5,696 nucleotides of DNA from NCBI GenBank assembly GCA_030145365.1, contig JAQYVS010000245.1, forward strand, positions 1 through 5,696, in the 5' to 3' direction. The notes beneath the pieces are model-generated. The model ran no database searches, was not told where the DNA came from, and saw only the letters and a program-made list of their open reading frames with translations. A program made the position numbers and the translations under genes. The first letter of the stretch is position 1, and every line of letters starts with the position of its first letter. Of this stretch, positions 1 to 5,696 are shown in pieces. This stretch comes from Desulfofustis sp. (GTDB taxonomy: Bacteria; Desulfobacterota; Desulfobulbia; Desulfobulbales; Desulfocapsaceae).

Positions 1-299
1 ATCGGTTTTTCCAGGTAGACGTGTTTTCCAGCAGCGAGAGCCTCCAGGCAATGTTCCATATGAAAGCGGGGTGGAGTCGAAATATAGACTGCATCTATCT
101 CTGGATCGGCGAGCAAAGCTGGAGCAGAATCGTACCATTTCGCAACTCCATGGCGTCGGGCAAAATCACTTGCCTTGTCACTGTCTCTGCGCATTACCGC
201 GGCCAGCTCCGAACACTCAATCTTTTGAAATGCAGGGCCGCTTTTCACCTCACAGACATCACCGGCTCCCAGGATTCCCCATCGAATTATCTTTTTCAT
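1..299 (-). CDS. Gfo/Idh/MocA family NAD(P)-dependent oxidoreductase, N-terminal part (cut by window edge)
   Basis: The visible 99 codons encode the N-terminal Rossmann domain of a Gfo/Idh/MocA-type dehydrogenase; the family oxidises or reduces hydroxyl groups of sugars, inositols and related compounds with NAD(P). The dinucleotide-binding loop is GILGAGDVCE (residues 8-17). A YISTPPRFH segment (72-80) follows, and the family's EKP motif, whose lysine helps catalysis, is at 97-99, where the window ends. The substrate-binding C-terminal domain is missing. The start ATG (297-299) has AGAGGG five bases upstream. There is no signal peptide, so the protein is probably cytoplasmic. It begins 55 nt after the GH88-like gene on the same strand and is probably the fourth gene of that operon. 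Family assignment is strong; the substrate cannot be inferred from this part. Confidence 0.9.
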   Translation of the reverse strand, partial: MKKIIRWGILGAGDVCEVKSGPAFQKIECSELAAVMRRDSDKASDFARRHGVAKWYDSAPALLADPEIDAVYISTPPRFHMEHCLEALAAGKHVYLEKP

Positions 300-354
300 A
301 TCAACCCTCTAAATTGTTGCAGGCTCGTTCCAGAACACACATTCCAGTACCTTC

Positions 355-1752
355 TCATTCGCCCAGATAGTACTTATGGTACACACCGCTCTGGGCAAGC
401 CGCTGAAGATAGACAGCCAACTCCATCAGATGATAGTCACCCCACATGCAGGATTCACCGCATGGTACTTTTTGATCCGGTGGGATGTAATCCCAGCCAT
501 TGGGACGATGGTAGACCGAATGCAACAGAAGTCCCTGGTGATTCGGGTCAAAAGATAGATACGGCTCATCGAGCAAAGTGTCGGCAATGCTCAAACCGGC
601 CTGAAAATAGCGCTCACCTTTTTCCTTATTTCCGTTTGCCATCAGATACCTGCCGATCCTGAGAAAACCCTGAGCACAGATCGCCGCCGAGGATGAATCA
701 ACCGGCTCAAATTCGTTGAATGGATCAGAGCGGCGGCTTTGAAAGTCTCCCATCCGGGAAAGTCCCGGGGCACCAGTATCCCAATATACGATTCCGTCCG
801 TTGTGCAATGGTGCAGATAGAAATCGGCAACCGCCTCCGTTACCTCGACGAAACGATTGATTACCGATTGTTTATTCTCATAGACATCGGGCATCAGATC
901 TTTGAAGACGTCATCATCGAGTATCTCGATATATTCAATCAATTCCGGATACCCGCAGAAGATCCAGGCCAGACCGCGTGTCCAGGTTGAAAAAGGAGAA
1001 TAGCCCTGCTGGGTGTTGGTACAGCGGTAGGTACCGTTGTGAACATTGAAAATTGTTTCATGCGCTGTCCGTCCTCTGATATCATAGATATCCCGTCCAG
1101 TTCCATAAAACACATTATATCGGGCCGTCGTCTCGGCGTGCTGCAGGCCTCGTTTGAGCAAATTTATTTTCTCATCCTGTTCCCCCATCAGGACATGACC
1201 CAGCTGATGGCTCAGGGTCAATGCCCGCACGGTCCGAATGGTATCAGCAAACAGTGAATGCGGGCCATTGAAAGAATAGATGTAGCCGAGTCCGTCAATG
1301 GCACTGGTCCAGCGGGCGGCCTGAATGGCCCCGGTCATTTTTATCGCAAGTTCATAAAACTCTCTTTCCCGCTGGTTTTCATCTATCTTCCCCTCGTTCA
1401 TCAGTCTAAGCAGGTTACCGTAAGTACTGACATTATTAAAACCGTGATCGTGAACACCCATATGACTGATATGCGGGGCCATATGTTTGATGGTTCGATC
1501 ACGTCCCAGATCCAGGAAGCGTGATTCACCGGTTGCATCAAACTGCAGTATCGCGCAGCCGAATTGAAACCCTTGTGTCCACTCAGTCCAGCCCCGGGAT
1601 GTGTATTCACCTTTAATGGTAAATACCGGAGTTCCTCGGGATGGATCCCAACTCTTTTCAATGCCGCTGATCTTCTGTGCAGCAAGATCGAACATGGTGT
1701 TCAGCTTATCTTCCAGCATTGACGGAGTGATTGCCGCGTCTATTTTGAGCAT
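355..1752 (-). CDS. Glycoside hydrolase family 88-like protein (unsaturated glucuronyl hydrolase-related)
   Basis: This 465-residue protein resembles GH88 unsaturated glucuronyl hydrolases, which hydrate the 4,5 double bond of a terminal unsaturated uronic acid and so release it from its partner. Visible landmarks are HDHGF (101-105, matching the family HD-x-GF element with a conserved Asp), a SLFADTIRTVRAL segment (166-178) whose D170 fits the position of the catalytic Asp, QQGYSPFSTWTRGLAW (248-263, matching the QGY...WARGQAW block), DSSSAAICAQGFLRI (352-366), and a C-terminal WGDYHLMEL (437-445). These match an alpha/alpha-toroid enzyme. The usual Gln of RGQAW is Leu261 here. No signal peptide or membrane segment is present, so it probably acts on imported oligosaccharides or small glycosides in the cytoplasm. 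AGGGA (1760-1764) lies seven bases before the ATG. It lies 53 nt after the acyl-CoA dehydrogenase gene, an unusual neighbour. Fold and family are fairly secure; the substrate is not. Confidence 0.82.
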   Translation of the reverse strand: MLKIDAAITPSMLEDKLNTMFDLAAQKISGIEKSWDPSRGTPVFTIKGEYTSRGWTEWTQGFQFGCAILQFDATGESRFLDLGRDRTIKHMAPHISHMGVHDHGFNNVSTYGNLLRLMNEGKIDENQREREFYELAIKMTGAIQAARWTSAIDGLGYIYSFNGPHSLFADTIRTVRALTLSHQLGHVLMGEQDEKINLLKRGLQHAETTARYNVFYGTGRDIYDIRGRTAHETIFNVHNGTYRCTNTQQGYSPFSTWTRGLAWIFCGYPELIEYIEILDDDVFKDLMPDVYENKQSVINRFVEVTEAVADFYLHHCTTDGIVYWDTGAPGLSRMGDFQSRRSDPFNEFEPVDSSSAAICAQGFLRIGRYLMANGNKEKGERYFQAGLSIADTLLDEPYLSFDPNHQGLLLHSVYHRPNGWDYIPPDQKVPCGESCMWGDYHLMELAVYLQRLAQSGVYHKYYLGE

Positions 1753-1805
1753 GGTTTTGTCCCTGGAGGCATGAAACCTCAGAAGAAGATTGATTCAGGC
1801 AAATC

Positions 1806-2954
1806 TCATTTTAATAACTGCCTTGCAATGATTGTTCGCTGTATCTGATTCGTGCCTTCATATATTTGAGTAATCTTGGCATCCCTATACAACCGTTCCA
1901 CCTCATAACCTTTGATATAACCGCTGCCGCCAAAAATCTGCACCGCTTCAGCGGTCTGCCTCACGGCAACATCTGAGGCAAAGCATTTAGCCATCGAACA
2001 GGCCTCGGTGGCAACCTTATCATTATCCAGAAGCAGCGCCGCCCGATGCACCAATCCCCGTGCTGCAGAAATTTCCATCGCCATCTGGGCAAGCATCCAC
2101 TGCACACCCTGAAATTCAGAAATTAAACTGCCGAACTGTCTTCTGGATTTAGCATATTCAAGTGCCGCTTCCAGACCGGCCTGGGCGATTCCAATGGCAA
2201 GAGCTCCAATCCCAACCCGGCCTTTTTCCAAGACACTCATGATCATGTAAAATCCGCGGTTCAAATCACCAAGAAGTGATTCGTCAGGCAAATAGACCTT
2301 ATCGAAAAAAAGCGGCCCGACATGCGAGCCCCGCTGTCCCATTTTCTGCTCTTTTGGACCCCGGGACACGCCTTCGGAATTAAGATCCACGATAAAGACA
2401 CTCATTCCCCTGTGTCCTTTATCCGGGTCGGTTCTCGCCAGAACAATGCCAATATCAGCCAAAGGGGCATTGTTGATCCACAACTTTGAGCCGCTCAATT
2501 TCCAGCCGGAATCTGTCTTGACCGCTGTGGTCTTGATCCCCGACAAATCAGATCCGGCCTCAGCTTCGGTAAGACAATAGGCAACTTTAAGATCAAAAGC
2601 CGTGATCGGTCTCAGGAACCGATCCTTCTGTTCCCGGGTGCCATATTGGTGTATCAGGGTGGTAACGAGTTCCACAAGACCACATTGATCGGCTACGGAT
2701 GAATAGCCCTTAGCCAACTCCTCCATGATAACTGCATATCCGTAACAATCGACGCCTCCGCCACCATATTTTTCAGGAGTAGTGACCCCGAAGAGTCCGA
2801 GTCCAGCCATCTGCTTGAAGATCTCCACTGGAAATTCTTCTTCTTGATCGATCCTGGCGGCATGAGGGCGTATCTGTTCACGGGCGAATTCGCCGACCAT
2901 ATCGCGGATATGATCATAGGTATCAGCAGAATTCTTTGGGAGTTCTACCAGCAT
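1806..2954 (-). CDS. Acyl-CoA dehydrogenase (FAD-dependent)
   Basis: The 382-residue length is typical of short/medium-chain acyl-CoA dehydrogenases, which introduce the alpha,beta double bond into an acyl-CoA and pass electrons to electron-transfer flavoprotein. The N-terminal helical domain (about 1-120) is followed by signature CLTEAEAGSD (127-136), the middle beta domain with LSGSKLWINNA (153-163), the FAD-contact segment RRQFGSLISEFQGVQ (271-285), and the second signature IFGGSGYIKGYEVERLYRDAK-type block (340-360). The catalytic base is predicted as Glu366 in IYEGTNQIQR, the position used by medium/short-chain enzymes. The first signature has Ala where many members have Pro (TEP). The ATG at 2952-2954 is preceded by GAGGTG (2960-2965) at five bases. 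It follows the CoA-transferase by 26 nt, so it probably acts on the CoA ester that enzyme makes. Chain length or ring specificity cannot be read from sequence. Confidence 0.95.
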   Translation of the reverse strand: MLVELPKNSADTYDHIRDMVGEFAREQIRPHAARIDQEEEFPVEIFKQMAGLGLFGVTTPEKYGGGGVDCYGYAVIMEELAKGYSSVADQCGLVELVTTLIHQYGTREQKDRFLRPITAFDLKVAYCLTEAEAGSDLSGIKTTAVKTDSGWKLSGSKLWINNAPLADIGIVLARTDPDKGHRGMSVFIVDLNSEGVSRGPKEQKMGQRGSHVGPLFFDKVYLPDESLLGDLNRGFYMIMSVLEKGRVGIGALAIGIAQAGLEAALEYAKSRRQFGSLISEFQGVQWMLAQMAMEISAARGLVHRAALLLDNDKVATEACSMAKCFASDVAVRQTAEAVQIFGGSGYIKGYEVERLYRDAKITQIYEGTNQIQRTIIARQLLK

Positions 2955-2980
2955 GCTTACACCTCACACTCTTCTTAATC

Positions 2981-4540
2981 TTATGGTTTCAGCTTTTTGT
3001 CAAAACGCTCTTTCAAACCCAGCTTTTCAGGTTGATAAATAACCTGATCGATGAGTTTCAGATCTTTGCTTATGACTGGTTGAAACTCCATCATGTCTAA
3101 GACATCTCTTTGCAGATCAGCGCCAGGTGCAATCTCGATAAGCATCACCCCTTCATGTGTGAGGGTAAAAACTGCCCGCTCAGTAACATAGTATACGGTC
3201 TGGCCTCTCTGAAGAGCGCTCTGACCGGAAAATGAAACCTGCTGCACATGTTTGACAAATTTCTTTGCTTTTCCGGGATTGCTTATTGAAAGGCCAGTGG
3301 TGCTTATCTCCTGTTCAGATTTCACTGCAAACATTCCGCAATAAACGATCTTTTTTGCAGCTGACGATATATCGATTGAACCGCCGCTGCCGGTTACAAA
3401 ATTACCGAAGCGGGTTGAATTTATGTTGCCGAATTGATCAACCTGTGCAAAACCGAGGAACGCCATATCCAGACCGCCGCCATGAAAAAAATCAAACTGA
3501 TAGACATCGTCCAGAATGGCCGTGGGATTGAACATGGCACCAAAGTTCAGCCCCGTGGTTGGAATCCCGGCGATTGCCCCTTGTTCTATCATGAATACAA
3601 GCTGATCTGTTATACCTTCCTGCTGGGCGACAATTGGCACGCCATCTGACATACCGTATCCGAGATTGACGTAGATGCCCGACCGCAGCTCCAGCGCAGC
3701 CCGCCGGCTAACCAGCCGTTTAGCCCCTTCAAGTTTCAGCTCCTCTGCCTCATAAGGGACGTCCCGTTTTACCAGAGCCGGGTCAAACGGTGTCTGAAAA
3801 GTCATTTCCTGGTCCGGCTCGATCACCACATAATCGATGAAGACACCTGGCACTTTGACCTGTCCCGGATCACAATGACCATCGCGTGTCCGCTTTGCCT
3901 GGGCGATAACAATTCCGTTGTTGACCTTGGCCGACTGAGCGATGGAAAGCATGGAGAAGAACCCCACCTCTTCCTCCATGGTCAGATTTCCCTCGCAATC
4001 GACAGTGGTTCCTCTGATAAATGCGACATCGACAGGTATCGTTTTATAGAACAAATACTCCCTGCCACCGATTTCCATCACTTCAACCAGATCTTCGGTG
4101 GTGATATCATTGAGCTTACCGCCCTCTAGACGAGGATCCACATAGGTATTAAGACCTATTGGCGTTATTATTCCAGGTTTACCGGAAGCGGTTGCCCGCA
4201 TCAAATGTCCAAGTACCCCTTGGGGGAAATTATACCCCTTGATTTTTTCCTCAAGGGCCAACTGTACCATTTTAGGAGCATTACCCCAAAATCCGCCAAT
4301 GGTTCTGTCGATCAAACCCTCATATGCGAGGTGATTCATTCCTCGGGAAACATTGTCACCAATACCGCAGGGGTGAAGCGCCGTGATCTTCCTTGGCTCC
4401 TTGGTCTCTGCATAACGTTCGCCCAGTCCCTGCAGAAGGCTGTCCGGCACCGCATGCCCCGCGCCTGCACCACCAATAGCCAGGGTAACCCCGTCCTGTA
4501 CCAGATCTGCTGCTTCACGGGCAGAGATGATTGAATACAT
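2981..4540 (-). CDS. Acyl-CoA:carboxylate CoA-transferase, family I (propionate CoA-transferase / YdiF-like)
   Basis: This 519-residue protein is a fused alpha-beta family I CoA-transferase, like propionate CoA-transferase and E. coli YdiF (both roughly 520-530 residues). Such enzymes move CoA from a donor such as acetyl-CoA to a carboxylic acid through a glutamyl-CoA thioester. The N-terminal half carries the glycine-rich IGGAGAGHAVPDSLL (22-36). The predicted catalytic Glu is E319 in MIEQGAIAGIP, followed by GLNFGAMFNPTAI (330-342) and the C-terminal-half block HGGGLDMAFLGFAQVDQFGN (353-372). No transmembrane or secretion signal is seen. The start ATG has AAGGAG (4548-4553) seven bases upstream. 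It is the first gene of the leftward operon, directly behind the operator-like promoter at 4610-4638. It probably activates the acid that the downstream acyl-CoA dehydrogenase then oxidises, without ATP use. The acid is unknown. Confidence 0.93.
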   Translation of the reverse strand: MYSIISAREAADLVQDGVTLAIGGAGAGHAVPDSLLQGLGERYAETKEPRKITALHPCGIGDNVSRGMNHLAYEGLIDRTIGGFWGNAPKMVQLALEEKIKGYNFPQGVLGHLMRATASGKPGIITPIGLNTYVDPRLEGGKLNDITTEDLVEVMEIGGREYLFYKTIPVDVAFIRGTTVDCEGNLTMEEEVGFFSMLSIAQSAKVNNGIVIAQAKRTRDGHCDPGQVKVPGVFIDYVVIEPDQEMTFQTPFDPALVKRDVPYEAEELKLEGAKRLVSRRAALELRSGIYVNLGYGMSDGVPIVAQQEGITDQLVFMIEQGAIAGIPTTGLNFGAMFNPTAILDDVYQFDFFHGGGLDMAFLGFAQVDQFGNINSTRFGNFVTGSGGSIDISSAAKKIVYCGMFAVKSEQEISTTGLSISNPGKAKKFVKHVQQVSFSGQSALQRGQTVYYVTERAVFTLTHEGVMLIEIAPGADLQRDVLDMMEFQPVISKDLKLIDQVIYQPEKLGLKERFDKKLKP

Positions 4541-4609
4541 CTGCAGGCTCCTTTTATTGTCTTTGTAGCTCGTACTTATTGTGCAACACCGTTGAATATT
4601 AGTCTACAC

Positions 4610-4638
4610 AAAATACACCAAATACTCATTGGTGTCTA
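4610..4638 (-). promoter_or_regulatory. Putative sigma-70 promoter of the CoA-transferase operon
   Basis: Read on the minus strand, TAGACA (4638-4633, five of six matches to TTGACA) and TATTTT (4615-4610, four of six matches to TATAAT) are separated by exactly 17 bp. Transcription would start near 4603, giving a leader of roughly 60 nt before the CoA-transferase ATG at 4540. The spacer is almost wholly occupied by an inverted repeat, which supports its reading as a repressed promoter. Confidence 0.6.
4615..4635. promoter_or_regulatory. Inverted repeat, probable GntR operator O1
   Basis: Perfect 7-bp arms ACACCAA (4615-4621) and TTGGTGT (4629-4635) flank the 7-bp spacer ATACTCA. The repeat starts inside the -35 hexamer and ends on the -10 hexamer of the leftward promoter, so a dimer bound here would exclude RNA polymerase. 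The TTGGT/ACCAA half-site resembles the TGGT/ACCA elements known for FadR-type GntR proteins, although the spacing here (N7 between the ACCAA and TTGGT cores) is longer and the arm order is reversed. The likely binder is the regulator encoded at 4765-5436; that link is inferred from position and site repetition. Confidence 0.65.
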
Positions 4639-4644
4639 ACTTAT

Positions 4645-4682
4645 TAACGGTATTTTTTTTAACAATCTAATATAACGGTATT
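4645..4682. repeat. 10-bp direct repeat TAACGGTATT, two copies
   Basis: TAACGGTATT occurs at 4645-4654 and again at 4673-4682, a 28-bp period. The two copies lie between the two putative divergent promoters. The GGTATT part recurs at 4718-4723 within the second operator-like site. The copies could be upstream contacts for the regulator or for a second factor, or part of an AT-rich upstream element. No function is demonstrable. Confidence 0.5.
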
Positions 4683-4690
4683 ATTTAGCA

Positions 4691-4719
4691 TTGACATAAC
4701 AAACCAATTACAGTATTGG
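4691..4719 (+). promoter_or_regulatory. Putative promoter of the GntR regulator gene
   Basis: A perfect TTGACA -35 hexamer (4691-4696) is followed after 17 bp by TATTGG (4714-4719), a poor -10 match (three of six). A better -10-like hexamer, TATTAT (4720-4725), sits at 23 bp, too far for normal sigma-70 spacing. The promoter would give a leader of roughly 40 nt before the ATG at 4765. A weak -10 overlapping an operator-like repeat would suit low, autoregulated expression. Confidence 0.4.
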
Positions 4720-4720
4720 T
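4703..4720. promoter_or_regulatory. Inverted repeat, probable GntR operator O2 (autoregulation)
   Basis: Arms ACCAAT (4703-4708) and ATTGGT (4715-4720) flank TACAGT. Compared with O1, both share ACCAA, then a TAC trinucleotide within the spacer, then ATTGGT. The gap between ACCAA and TTGGT cores is 8 bp here and 7 bp in O1. The repeat spans the spacer and -10 of the putative regulator promoter, mirroring O1 on the other promoter. Two further ATTGGTC half-sites lie at 4726-4732 and 4752-4758. Confidence 0.5.
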
Positions 4721-4764
4721 ATTATATTGGTCGTAAAACTTCGGAATTATTATTGGTCAATTGC

Positions 4765-5436
4765 ATGCAGACTAAAACAATCCGCGCCTTGGAAAAATTA
4801 CGCTCCAAAATCAACAGCGGCCACTATCTACTTGGTGAGAGACTCCCTTCTGAAAGAGCACTATGCAAAGAACTTGGCATATCACGCAGCGGTCTGCGTA
4901 AGATTCTATCCCACCTCGAAGCGGAAGACCTGATCTGGAGACATGTTGGCAAAGGGACATTTATCGGGCCGCGTCCGGCACTCGGAACAGAAGCATTTCT
5001 CGTGGTCACCAGAAAAACCAACCCTCTTGAAATCATGGAAGCCCGGCTGATGCTTGAGCCCAAAATTACTGCTGCGGCAGCCCAGCGAGCTTCGTTCCAG
5101 GAAATCGAGCGACTCGCCCTGTGTGCGAAACGCAACCATGAAGCTAATGACCTCGAAACCAACGAGAAATGGGATGTTTTATTTCACGAAACTCTGGTTA
5201 TTGCTACCAGGAACTCACTTCTCATTGCCCTTTATGGCGGTATCAACAAAATGCGCCTTTCGGAAGAATGGTGTTTGAAAAAACAGGAATGGATTACCTC
5301 CGAAAACTGGGAATCGTTTAAAAAACAACATGGTGCCATCGTTCGGGCGGTACGGGAGAGAAACGAAGTGCAGGCTGAGGAAGCAATGTATAATCATCTC
5401 ATTTCAGTTAGAAGCCATATCCAGTCAACGTATTGA
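4765..5436 (+). CDS. GntR-family transcriptional regulator, FadR/FCD subfamily
   Basis: The 223-residue protein has an N-terminal winged helix typical of GntR regulators: GERLPSERALCKELGISRSGLRKILSHLEAEDLI (24-57), with the wing GKGTFIGP (62-69). A C-terminal FCD effector domain follows, with the MEARLMLEP helix (91-99), DxxxH at D137/H141, and two later histidines H189 (KKQHGAI) and H211 (MYNHLI). These Asp and His residues match the metal/ligand-binding set of FCD proteins, which usually sense small carboxylates or acyl compounds. The ATG at 4765 is preferred because it sits just before the conserved domain, but no clear Shine-Dalgarno precedes it. An in-frame TTG at 4753 with a weak GGA seven bases upstream would add four residues. 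It is transcribed divergently from the CoA-transferase operon and is probably its local repressor. Effector unknown. Confidence 0.92.
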   Translation: MQTKTIRALEKLRSKINSGHYLLGERLPSERALCKELGISRSGLRKILSHLEAEDLIWRHVGKGTFIGPRPALGTEAFLVVTRKTNPLEIMEARLMLEPKITAAAAQRASFQEIERLALCAKRNHEANDLETNEKWDVLFHETLVIATRNSLLIALYGGINKMRLSEEWCLKKQEWITSENWESFKKQHGAIVRAVRERNEVQAEEAMYNHLISVRSHIQSTY

Positions 5437-5482
5437 GACAACCAGGTTCTCAACATGGTAAGAAAATGTCGTCCAATTTTAT

Positions 5483-5487
5483 GAGGG
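5483..5487 (+). promoter_or_regulatory. Shine-Dalgarno site deciding the crotonase start
   Basis: GAGGG ends eight bases before the ATG at 5496. It lies inside the codons that would follow the other in-frame ATG at 5481, which has no purine-rich stretch in front of it. This favours 5496 as the start. Confidence 0.65.
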
Positions 5488-5495
5488 CAATTCCC

Positions 5496-5696
5496 ATGGA
5501 TAATGAAATTGAAAAAGTAGAGCTCAAGATCGAAGATCAGGTTGCACTCCTTGGTATAAACCGGCCGGAAAAACTCAATGCCCTATCCTGGGAAATGATG
5601 ACAACACTCGACACATATGTCGAGAAAATTGATGAAAACAGGGACATACGAGCAGTGATTCTTTACTCTAAAGTAGCACGGACGTTTGGCGTCGGA
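5496..5696 (+). CDS. Enoyl-CoA hydratase/isomerase (crotonase) family protein, N-terminal part (cut by window edge)
   Basis: The visible 67 codons show the crotonase N-terminus: a beta-strand with VALLGINRPEKLNAL (16-30), the standard NRP-x-x-x-NAL element, then an amphipathic helix and RAVILYSKVARTFGVG (52-67). That last segment leads into the oxyanion-hole motif usually written F-x-A-G-A-D; here the motif position reads F-G-V-G, with Val for the more common Ala. Catalytic Glu residues lie beyond the window. The family hydrates enoyl-CoAs but also includes isomerases, hydrolases, lyases and ring-cleaving enzymes, so the exact reaction is open. It starts 59 nt after the regulator stop with no clear terminator between, and is probably co-transcribed with it. 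By context it would act on the product of the acyl-CoA dehydrogenase encoded on the other strand. Confidence 0.9.
   Translation, partial: MDNEIEKVELKIEDQVALLGINRPEKLNALSWEMMTTLDTYVEKIDENRDIRAVILYSKVARTFGVG

Noticed and set aside
21..662. Long plus-strand open frame of 213 codons
   Set aside because: It lies antisense to the Gfo/Idh/MocA and GH88-like genes, shows no recognisable domain and an unnatural Cys/His/Pro/Ser-rich composition, and has no ribosome site. It is a shadow frame.
739..1524. Several plus-strand open frames of 70-90 codons inside the GH88-like gene
   Set aside because: The opposite strand has a well-conserved 465-codon gene; these frames lack motifs and start signals.
1766..1780. 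Possible hairpin GAGG-N7-CCTC between the dehydrogenase and GH88-like genes
   Set aside because: The stem is only 4 bp and no T-run follows on the minus strand, so it is not a credible intrinsic terminator.
4584..4594. Small palindrome CAAC-ACC-GTTG in the leader of the CoA-transferase operon
   Set aside because: Four-base arms with a three-base loop are too short to call a regulatory hairpin or riboswitch, and no T-run follows.
4762..4769. Perfect palindrome TGCATGCA over the regulator start codon
   Set aside because: An 8-bp palindrome with no second copy nearby is easily a chance event and does not match the other repeats in the control region.
4824..5162. Minus-strand open frame of 112 codons
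   Set aside because: It is fully antisense to the GntR regulator, whose winged-helix and FCD motifs are clear; its translation is Ser/Arg-rich with no family signature.
5437..5480. Terminator between the regulator and crotonase genes
   Set aside because: Only AACC-A-GGTT, a 4-bp palindrome, is seen and no T-run follows directly, so co-transcription is the simpler reading.
5481..5495. Upstream ATG start at 5481 for the crotonase
   Set aside because: It has no purine-rich ribosome site, while GAGGG sits at a good distance from the ATG at 5496 and the family N-terminus fits the shorter form.

Overview
The window looks like chromosomal DNA of a Gram-negative-type bacterium of moderate GC content. 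It carries two divergent transcription units that meet at an AT-rich control region at about 4541-4764. No rRNA, tRNA, transposase, CRISPR array or phage gene is visible. The taxon cannot be fixed from sequence alone. The mix of beta-oxidation-type enzymes with carbohydrate enzymes would suit a metabolically versatile environmental heterotroph, possibly an anaerobe; that is a weak inference.

Leftward unit (minus strand), in transcription order: a family I acyl-CoA:acetate/propionate-type CoA-transferase (4540-2981), an acyl-CoA dehydrogenase (2954-1806), a glycoside hydrolase family 88-like protein related to unsaturated glucuronyl hydrolases (1752-355), and the first 99 codons of a Gfo/Idh/MocA-type NAD(P)-dependent oxidoreductase (299 to beyond base 1). 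The gaps are 26, 53 and 55 nt, each gene has its own Shine-Dalgarno sequence, and no convincing terminator separates them, so they read as one operon.

Rightward unit (plus strand): a GntR-family regulator of the FadR/FCD type (4765-5436), then the first 67 codons of an enoyl-CoA hydratase/isomerase (crotonase) family protein (5496 to the window end).

The control region holds a good sigma-70-like promoter for the leftward operon (TAGACA-17 bp-TATTTT). A 21-bp inverted repeat (ACACCAA-N7-TTGGTGT) fills its spacer. A related repeat (ACCAAT-N6-ATTGGT) sits in the same position in a putative promoter for the regulator (TTGACA-17 bp-TATTGG). The simplest reading is that the GntR protein represses both units until an acid or acyl-CoA ligand appears.

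Taken together, the acyl-CoA genes supply CoA activation of a carboxylic acid, alpha,beta-dehydrogenation, and hydration of the enoyl-CoA. Hydroxyacyl-CoA dehydrogenase and thiolase are not in the window. The unusual point is that this module is apparently co-transcribed with a GH88-like hydrolase and a sugar-type oxidoreductase. This suggests a pathway in which a sugar- or uronate-linked, or cyclic, acid is released or remodelled and then degraded as a CoA ester. The substrate is unknown.
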